Positions 56,656-64,000 of a stretch of 64,000 nucleotides of DNA are shown here, in pieces. How positions within the stretch are numbered: the first letter of the stretch is position 1; each line of letters begins with the position of its first letter. The stretch comes from Sclerotiophoma versabilis (Eukaryota > Ascomycota > Dothideomycetes > Pleosporales > Didymellaceae), in assembly GCA_012274445.1 (NCBI GenBank), contig JAAROD010000094.1, positions 124,001 to 188,000 on the forward strand, written 5' to 3'. Position numbers and translations under genes: made by a program. The notes beneath the pieces were generated by a model, which was not told the origin of the DNA, ran no database searches, and worked only from the letters and a program-made list of their open reading frames with translations.

Positions 56656-57533
56656 ATGGTTCGACCTACAGGTTCACGCGATCCTATCGCCGGCCCTGAT
56701 ACCCCACAACCACCCTTCCCGCTTAAGCTTCGCGGGCCAGTGATCAAGGGCTTTGGACGAGGCAGCAAAGAGGTATGTACTCCTCAGTCACCGGTGTAAC
56801 CTCTTTCACCCTTGCATCACCCCGAAGTACCCCTCTCGTCAATCACACCAACACCCTCCAGCTAGGCATCCCTACAGCCAACATTCCCCTCTCCGGGCTC
56901 AGCATAAATGGGCACTCCGACCTCGACTCGGGAATCTACTACGGCTTCTGCACGCTCGACCACTCGACCATTCCCTCTCAAACCACCACCTCCACCGTCC
57001 CATCTGCCACCGACGATAATTCCGTCCCAATCAAGAGCTCGTCGCACGCTGTCCAAGACCTCGAATACACCGCCACGGTGCCCACTAAAGCGCGCTCCCC
57101 CGTGTACCCCACCGTGCTCAGCATCGGGTACAATCCATACTACAAGAACACCACGCGCTCGATCGAGATCCATATCCTGGCGAACTTCGAGAAGGACTTC
57201 TACGGCGCGGAGCTCTCGCTCGTTATACTAGGATTCATACGGCCGGAGTACGACTATGTGAGCAAGGAGGCGCTGGTCGAAGATATTCGGGAGGATATCA
57301 GAGTTGCGCAGAGGAGTCTGGCCCGGGAGGCGTATCAAAGATGTAAGGAGGATGCATGGCTGAAGGGTGAGGGCGGGGAGGGCGAGGGACAGGTTACGGG
57401 GCAGAGTGACAAAAGGACAAATAAGGGGCAGAGCGTAGAAGCTGATAAGGACGATGAGAAGGAGAGCGTTAAGCTTGTGCCTGGGGATCAGGGGCAGAAG
57501 GACGAGGTGGCTATGAGTGCTATGCCGAGCTAG
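56656..57533 (+). CDS. fmn1: Riboflavin kinase (FMN1)
   Basis: Phosphorylates riboflavin to FMN with ATP. Exons 56656-56772 and 56862-57533 give 262 residues. Monofunctional eukaryotic-type features: [21 protein letters not shown] with the PTAN metal/ATP motif at about 43-46, SGIYYGFCTLD, SIGYNPYYKNTTRSIEIHI, and FYGAELSLVILGFIRPEYDYVSKEALVEDI near the C-terminus, including the catalytic Glu in the IEIHI strand. Fungal extras are a Ser/Thr/Pro insert between the first two strands (about 68-105) and an acidic, Lys-rich tail of about 65 residues. Removing the intron is required to connect the ATG-bearing first exon. No FAD synthetase domain is present. Confidence 0.95.
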
Positions 57534-57977
57534 GTACGTGGCTGCTTCGCGCGAAGGACTGTGATTTGCAACGTAGACCTAGACACATGATTATACAGAC
57601 GCAAAGCTCAGATGCCTGATAACTGTAATGAAGCAAAGATGTTCATCTGATGAAAAAGTAGTCTTGAAGAACGTGAAAGCCCAGTTGGTATCCCAAATAT
57701 GCCATAGTCATCCAACCGTAAACGCCCGAGTGCAGCACTGTAGCTCATCTTCGCCAAAGCTATTAACCATTACCCAAAGCGATGCTGCACCAAGTGCAAA
57801 GAAAGGAAACAAACATAACGCATAATTAATCTAGGATCGGCCAATGTCGACGTCTCAGTCATGCTTCCAGGACATGGACGATGCTTGGCGATTCCAGTCT
57901 GCGTCTTTGATGCTTGACTGGTGATAATTGTCAGAAAGTTTGATGGCCCGGCCTGTCATAACAGGATTTGTGCGGTC
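57534..57977. other. Intergenic between convergent genes
   Basis: 3' flanks of riboflavin kinase and the zinc-cluster regulator; nothing else seen. Confidence 0.55.
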
Positions 57978-60153
57978 CTAATGCACTCCTTTATCCAGTA
58001 CCGGCATGACCTGTAACACATCAGCATCCGTTTTGGCGCAAACTTGGAAAAGACCAGACTTACACTCATACACACCAGCACCGGCATATCAAAAATGTCC
58101 CGCTTGATATGCCACCATATCATACAATCCACCATCCCATTCTTAGCGCCTAGTCTCTGCATCGCACTTTCGCCCTGGTGCACACCCGCGCCTCCACCTT
58201 CACTTTTGATTTCCTTCTCCTCCCTCCTACCTTCCCGCTCGGCCAGCCGCTCTATATCAGCTTTCGTCTGATACCTGAGCATGTTAACTCTCTGGTGCGC
58301 AAATCCGCGGGGATCTTGATATGCGAGTTCCGAAAATCTCTGAAGGTATTGAAGAGCGGATTTGGGGTCCATGAGCTGGATGATATTGACAGGCTGGGGC
58401 TCCGATTCGGATTCGGATTGCTGGGCGGCAAGCGTAGGCGTTGTGTTGGTCCGGGTACTCATTTCGGATTCGTTGGAATCGCGGTCACCGTGCTGGTTGA
58501 CTGTGAAATTTGGTTCCTGACCGAGCAGCACTTCGCGCTTCCAGCCAGTCAAGATGGTAAATTCTTTATTCATGCCTACAATTTCACCACTGCGACGGCA
58601 GATGATGAAGGGTGTGCCGACTTCGGCGAAATGCTCTTGTAGGGTGAGGAGGTGTCTCTGTAGGCCTTTCTCTTGGTGAATAAGATCTTCCTTTTCGAGT
58701 TTGGAGTGCACATCGACAAGCACACCGCGGAAGTTCTGCACGTATTCCTGGGCTTTGGCGGCCCAGGGGCGTGAGTATTTGGTCAAGATCAGCTGAAAGA
58801 GCTTGTGGTAGCCCTTGACGTAGTCATGGGGTTTGGTGATGCCTAAGTAGATGCTCTTCGTATCTCGATGGCGCTTCCGCACGCCATTGGAATGTACTGG
58901 TTGTAGCGCATTATTTGGCGGACGGTTCTCTTGCTGCCGCCGGCTCACTGTTGGCGATCGATTCGATTGTGGTTGGTGTGAGTTGGCAAAGAACGTAGCT
59001 GTTGCCATTGGATTGTCGGCTTCATAAGTTGAATTGGCGTCCGTCGATGCAGGACTAGCCGTGTGATGACTAGCAGGTCCCTGTCCTATCGCAAACGCGT
59101 GCGGTCCGTTTAGGCTATCCTGTCGATGGCTGTTGTGGTCTATCGACGCCGTCGTAGGAGTGCCGTGCGGTGTCTGAACTTGCAAGCTGCCATTACGGGA
59201 ATTAGGTTGCTGCCAGTCATCTGTTGGCAATCCATTTGGGTTCATAGGCATTATCGAAGCTTGCTGTGAGTGGTCTACAAAGCCTCCCTGTACTTGCGGG
59301 TTGTACATATTGACATGCTGTTGGGAGTTCATTATGCCATTGTCGTTTGGTGGGGTTGCGGCAGCTCCTGACGACATGTGACCGAGCATGCCAAACTCTA
59401 GAGCTCCATAATGATTGCCGAAGTTGAGATTGGAAATATCGAAGTTGAACAAGGCAGGATCACTTGGATCGAACAATGGCCCGCCAAACTGTTGCATCTG
59501 CGCTGGCTGTGCTTGCGGTATTGTTGCTGCCGCATTTGGTACAGAGCCCTGGTGTGAGTGTTGGTAGGGTGGCGATATGGGAGACTGTTGTTGGCTGTAA
59601 GTTGGTGCAGGGGCTGAGTTAGGTGGGTAGAAGGTCTGTTGCGGTGCTCGAGCGTAGTGGTTGCCTTGCTGGGCCATGGAAACGGCCTGGGTGTCCTGGC
59701 TTGGGAGAGGGGTAGGCCGGTTGCCGTTCATGTAGGGATAATGGCCGCCCACACCAGGCATGAGGGCGCCGTCAGGGGCGTCATGGAGATACTTGGCCTT
59801 CTTGCGCACGCCATCCATACAGTGATCAGCGAGATTGCGCTTGACGCATCGCAGACATGGTCGTTCGTCGCCTACTAGAGTCAGTCTCGAGTCAAACCAC
59901 ACTTCGCTATCTTTGGCTCCTACTCACCACACGTTAAATGTGCGCGCTGGCAGGCGAAGCATGCTCTCCTTGCCTTCTTCCTCCTCGGTCTCAGTGGGTC
60001 CTTCGCATTACTCTTACTTGCTTGACCGTTGGCATCCTTCTTTTCCTCCTCACCCTTCTGCTCTTTCTGGTTCTGTTCAGCAGCCATGTCTTCGTCGTAG
60101 TCACCGCTGAATTCCGGCGAAAGAGAAGCATCGTCCTGGTCCGGGGACGACAT
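57978..60153 (-). CDS. acuK: Zn2Cys6 transcription factor, AcuK/Ert1 type, with PAS domain
   Basis: Nuclear activator of gluconeogenesis genes (AcuK in Aspergillus, Ert1 in yeast). Exons 59928-60153, 58064-59871 and 57978-58010 give 688 residues. The zinc cluster is C65-x2-C68-x6-C75-x5-C81-x2-C84-x8-C93 (ACFACQRAHLTC, split by intron 1, then GDERPCLRCVKRNLADHC), followed by the family's VRKKAKYLH linker. The middle is a Gln/Asn/Pro-rich disordered region. A PAS fold lies around 480-530 (GTPFIICRRSGEIVGMNKEF, then WKREVLLG). The C-terminus has WWHIKRDIFDMPVLVCMS and, from the 33-nt last exon, a short end VMPVLDKGVH. Whether it is AcuK or the paralogous AcuM is not certain by eye. The N-terminus before the cluster is acidic. 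Confidence 0.88.
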
Positions 60154-61821
60154 GATATCAGCTAATGTGGGCTCTAATGGTGCCTCGCACGGTCGCTGCT
60201 GTGCTCGACAGTGCGCACTGTAGGCGCACGTTTAGTGCTGCGTGCAGCCGTCAATGGTGCGCTCGCGGGTGTACCCAGCACAACGGTTCAGCCAATGTCT
60301 CAGCAATGGCACGGATAGCGGCGTTCCAGCGGCGTGTTTCGTGGTGAAGTCACGCGTGTGCTGGCCTGCTCAAATGGGGCCTGTTGTGGCACACGGGCGT
60401 GCCCAATGGATGCGCGTCACGGGGGCGCCGAAGAGGGAGGGAGGACCGAGCAATGAAGATCTCAGTGTTAGGGTATTCTAAGAGCACGCTCAATCCGGTG
60501 CGCAGGTATGGAGCAATACGATAGTCGTACAGAGCCGGGGTCCATGTAATCGAGGGGGCGTTCCACAGGGCCACAGGATCATGTTTGATGGAAGAAATGC
60601 TACCGAGTCGCGCTGTCCATGCTGCTGGAAGCTAAGGTGTGCTACTGGTGCAGGGCCCGCATCCGCGCTGGGAGAGCTGTGACGCAGGCGCGCTGAATTA
60701 TTGGGGATGGGGCGTGCTGTCGAGTAAGGCAGGAGCGCAGCGCAGCGCTGGAAGGAGCAGTCGACGTTGTGGGACGGCGCTTGGGAGGGCTGTGTCGGTC
60801 GCGCAGCTGCAGCAACAGCGATCGCAGAGCAGTAGCAGTTGGATGGGGAAAAGCCGGGCTGGAGAATCAATGCCCCAATGCTTCAGGCTCTGGCAATGTA
60901 ATTGCGCGGGCGGGCGGCGACTCGAAGCGGCGGGCGCTGGTCGTGTGTACGTGCGTGTGCTGGCGGTCGAGTGGGACGAGGATGTTGCGCCCAAATGCGG
61001 TTCCCCGCAATTGGCTGACGAGCTTTGCTGGAAGGTGCGACCCATTGCTCCTGCCTCGGTCCCTGTCCGCCGGTTCTTAGCGAGCCATCCGGGCCAATGA
61101 CACGCTGCGCTATTTGGCAGACGTTCTTTGACAGAGGGCACCATCCATGGCAGAACGACGTCTTCACATATGGAGCACCTCCTTACAGCCTGCAATTCTC
61201 AAACTACTGCACACACACTAATCCGTCGGGGCGCTGGCTGCACGTACGCAGTTTGGCCATCTTCACTGCCTGTCCCTTTCCTCAGTGCAATCTTCCTCGT
61301 GCACGCTGAGGCCGCACCACGCAGGAGAGCAGCAAGCAGCCGCCGCTACGCCTGACTGCATGCCCTCGAGGCTCGGCTACAGGCCATGTGTGCAGTTTTG
61401 CGATCGCGGCCTTGGCAGGCGTTTCTTAGTGGCTGGTGGGTAAGCCTCCGTGGGCCCTGTACGACCGCACATAACCACTAGAAGCACCATGTTCCTCCTC
61501 GTTTACACCTTGCAACACTCTGTGTGCCCTGAAATGTCTCAATATCCACGATACTGGCTTGCTGGCCACGTTCACACCCTCCCTCACTAACCGCACTGTC
61601 CACAACCGCTGCTATTACGTGCGCCCACCGTCTTCGATCAGGCGTGGCCGCCCTCGTGGCGCCCAGGTCAAGTTACACAAGAGCCCAGCCAGCCTGCTTT
61701 ATGTCGTCTCACGTGGGGACGCAGCATTCAATAATGACGGCATGCGTGCCGTGTCACTTCCTCTATTATTAGGGCGCTTCTGTTGCGTTCCGCCACACCT
61801 TGCGTCGACACGGCGGCCCGT
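60154..61821. other. 1.7-kb upstream region of the AcuK/Ert1 gene
   Basis: GC-rich at 60200-61100, with several short frames on both strands that lack features. It probably carries a long promoter and leader for the regulator, plus the 3' flank of the MFS gene ending at 61822. Confidence 0.45.
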
Positions 61822-64000
61822 CTATGCTGATGCGAACTTACTGTTGCCCCTGAGCCGCTTGCCGAATCGAAAGAAGAGGAAGGGAAATCTATGATTCTGT
61901 GCGTTAGCGACTACCAGATCCACTACATTGGGACCGTCTTACGGGGCCATAGCAAGGGCAAGGAACGCGAGCAAGGATGTTGCCCATTGGTATCCAAGAT
62001 CTTTTCCAGATTAGTGACCGCTCTTTTATCAGGCCGCACAGTTCAGACTTACTGTTGTACATCTGAACACCGAAGAGAGGGAAGGCCGCTGCAAAGTACG
62101 ACCTTGCAAATGAGTTTGCGGCTAGGGCACTTGCAGCGTACACAGGGTACTGGTCGGCGAGGTCAATATCTGTATCAGCCTGTGGGTCTAATTTCGGTGA
62201 TACTTACTGCTTCGACAAGGAAGGTAAACACTCCTGAGTAGACCCAGATGATACTATGCGAACAACGTGGTCAGTACTCGGCTATCGATGAAAGATCTTA
62301 GACCTACCCAACACCAAAGATACCAGAGAAGATGATTGGGACTGTCGTGTCATGGTTAGCTGTTATTACAGCAGGATAGCATGCACAGTCTGTCGTACCT
62401 ATCCAGTGCACACTGCAGACAAGGATGTTAGCGAAGGCCCAACACGTTTTCCAGAAGATTTTACTTACGAAGAGTACGTGGTCCACCCAAACCCTGCATG
62501 AAACGTGATTAAAAGCATGTCAAAACGTCAAGGACATGCAATGACTTACCAAAAAGCGCAATTGGGACGACCCAAGCGCCAAGTATCGTCGACGGGAGCC
62601 GAAACTCTGGTTCTGAACCCCCGGGCTCACCCCCTTGTGCCTCGCGCTGCCGCACGAGCCTGCCGTAGACCCGTCTCCAGATTGGATCGGTAGAGATACC
62701 TGTGAGCATGCCCACGAACAGGCCCAAGAACGCGAGACCGACCTGGGAGAGGCTGAACCCATGGATGGTACGGAAGACCAATGGGAATGCGCCAAAGACT
62801 GCAGAGCGTTAGCCGAAGAGCACAGGGGGATCTACAGTACTTACAAAGATACAAGATTCCAAGGAGAATAGCAGACAGGATGCACAGGCTGAGGCACTAG
62901 AACACGAGAGTAAGTCCACCAATAAAACCTAACGCGACATCGGTTTGCTCACCATTGGCTCAAAGAAGAGGAGTTGAAACGGGCGGATGCATGACCACAG
63001 CACCGTCTTAGCAATTGATCGGTCAAGTTTCTCGATGGGCGCGATCCACTCTTGGTTGCCAGTCTCCCTTCGTAAACGAATCGCCTTGCGGCGAAGCAAA
63101 ACGGGGTGGTACGTTTCAGGCACGAAGAATACAATCAGGAAAAGCTGAAGCATAGTGTCAATGTCTTTTCCGCGTGATGTCTAGCACTGCCTTACCTGAA
63201 GGCCCGACCATATGATGAGCACATAAAAGCACCTGTTTGACATCAGTACACCGCTTCATGTCATGAGAGCACAATGATGGATGCCCCAAACGCCACAGCC
63301 ATACGAATGGACGACATAAGAAGTAGCGTGGGTGTGCGTGTCATTCAACAATGACGAATCGAATTGCACGTCGTGGAACACTGGGGCCAGGTCTTGCGAC
63401 ACACTCACCATCGCCACGAGGTGTTCTCAACAATGAAGCCACCAACAAGTGGGCCTATTTCCGGCCCGATAAATGGTGATGCGGTATATACCATCATCGG
63501 TGCAGATAGTTCCTTGGACTACTTCAGCTTGATCATTGTCTCAGAATAGTGATGTCTTACATGTCTAGCAAACATGTCTCCAACGGTGCCACCCGCTACA
63601 CTGAGGAACGCTGAGCCTGCCAGGCCGTCAAAAAACCTCGCGATCAACATGGTCTGGATGTTTCGAGCAACAGCACAGGGGATCAGCCAGATAAGAAACA
63701 ACGTAAATGAACCAATGTAGATCGGTCGCCGGCCGAAGAACTGCATCTCGTGAGTAAATGCTGATGCACAGTCATGCACACACCTGCATCTCAAAAACGC
63801 ACCTCAGAAAGGGGACTTAGAACCATTGGCCCTGTACCCAAACCCGCAACGAATAGCGAAAGCCCAAGCGTGCAAACGAGCCGAGAAGATCCGAACTCGG
63901 GTTCGATCTGGCCATAGGTCGACGTGTATAGCGACGATGTGCAGGTACTGGTGTTCAACAGTGTTAGCATGATCTAACGTGGCTTAGACCTTCGGTGCCA
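61822..64000 (-). CDS. DHA1-type MFS drug/polyamine transporter (5' end outside window)
   Basis: Drug:proton antiporter of the Tpo1/Flu1-like group in the plasma membrane. Fourteen exons are visible: 63803-63947, 63561-63740, 63409-63512, 63196-63232, 62953-63144, 62845-62896, 62550-62798, 62469-62493, 62399-62412, 62308-62341, 62208-62253, 62053-62149, 61943-62000 and 61822-61888; together 432 residues, all in frame. Landmarks: GLGTGPMVLSPLSEFFGRRP (motifs before and in loop 2-3), GSAFLSVAGGTVGDMF, SPFIGPEIGPLVGGFI (antiporter motif C, matching GPxxGP), FFVPETYHPVLLRRKA, and the end YPVYAASALAANSFARS. The acceptor at 63948 shows at least one more upstream exon beyond the edge. The exon-intron density is far above its neighbours. 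Substrate is inferred only from family. Confidence 0.9.

Noticed and set aside
1..64000. Secondary-metabolite cluster or CRISPR array
   Set aside because: No PKS, NRPS, terpene synthase or prenyltransferase is present; the FAD oxidase, dehydrogenase, aldo-keto reductase and MFS genes are separated by housekeeping genes. Direct repeats found are coding or simple repeats, not CRISPR.

Overview
The window is nuclear DNA of a filamentous ascomycete (Pezizomycotina; Dothideomycetes is my best guess, from protein style and not from any search). The evidence is short GT-AG introns, mostly 48-60 nt, with CTAAC/CTGAC-like branch sites; an intron-bearing tRNA-Gly; and fungal-specific families: a Pth11-like rhodopsin-domain protein, a DUF2433 protein, a membrane-anchored GH5 exo-1,3-glucanase, an AcuK/Ert1 zinc-cluster regulator and a NACHT-type NLR relic. 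Exon borders were deduced by eye from splice sites and reading-frame continuity; none has transcript support.

Layout. 1-14.6 kb is loosely packed: an AT-rich left edge, a Pth11-like membrane protein (-), about 2.9 kb without a convincing gene, a Git1-like glycerophosphodiester permease (+), a small SET-domain protein (+), an isolated tRNA-Gly, a WW-domain protein with a prion-like Q/G/Y repeat and duplicated amphipathic repeats (+), and a small possible membrane protein (-). 14.6-21 kb holds a CUE/DUF1771/Smr protein related to the no-go-decay nuclease Cue2 (+), a secreted Gly/Thr-rich repeat protein of eight exons (+), and a single-pass membrane protein (-). 21.7-34 kb holds the HECT ubiquitin ligase Ufd4/TRIP12 (-), NMN adenylyltransferase (+) and an ExgD-like glucanase (+).

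36-53.9 kb is denser: a berberine-bridge-type FAD oxidase whose signal-peptide exon is separate (+), NPC1/Ncr1 (-), karyopherin Kap121 (-), a DUF2433 phosphoesterase-like protein with an RG-rich tail (+), facing an RGG-rich protein tail to tail (-), and a zinc alcohol/polyol dehydrogenase (+). At 54.0-55.3 kb lies a decayed NACHT NLR gene. It is followed by an aldo-keto reductase (-) and riboflavin kinase (+) sharing a 263-bp divergent promoter, the AcuK/Ert1 gluconeogenesis regulator (-), and an intron-dense DHA1-type MFS transporter (-) that runs off the right edge.

The genes do not form an obvious biosynthetic cluster. Most are housekeeping (NAD and FMN synthesis, sterol transport, nuclear import, ubiquitin ligation, mRNA surveillance) mixed with cell-surface and secreted proteins. 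The most unusual items are the modular-exon secreted repeat protein, the WW/prion-like/amphipathic-repeat protein, the NLR relic, and several introns whose retention would either keep the frame or remove a catalytic segment.
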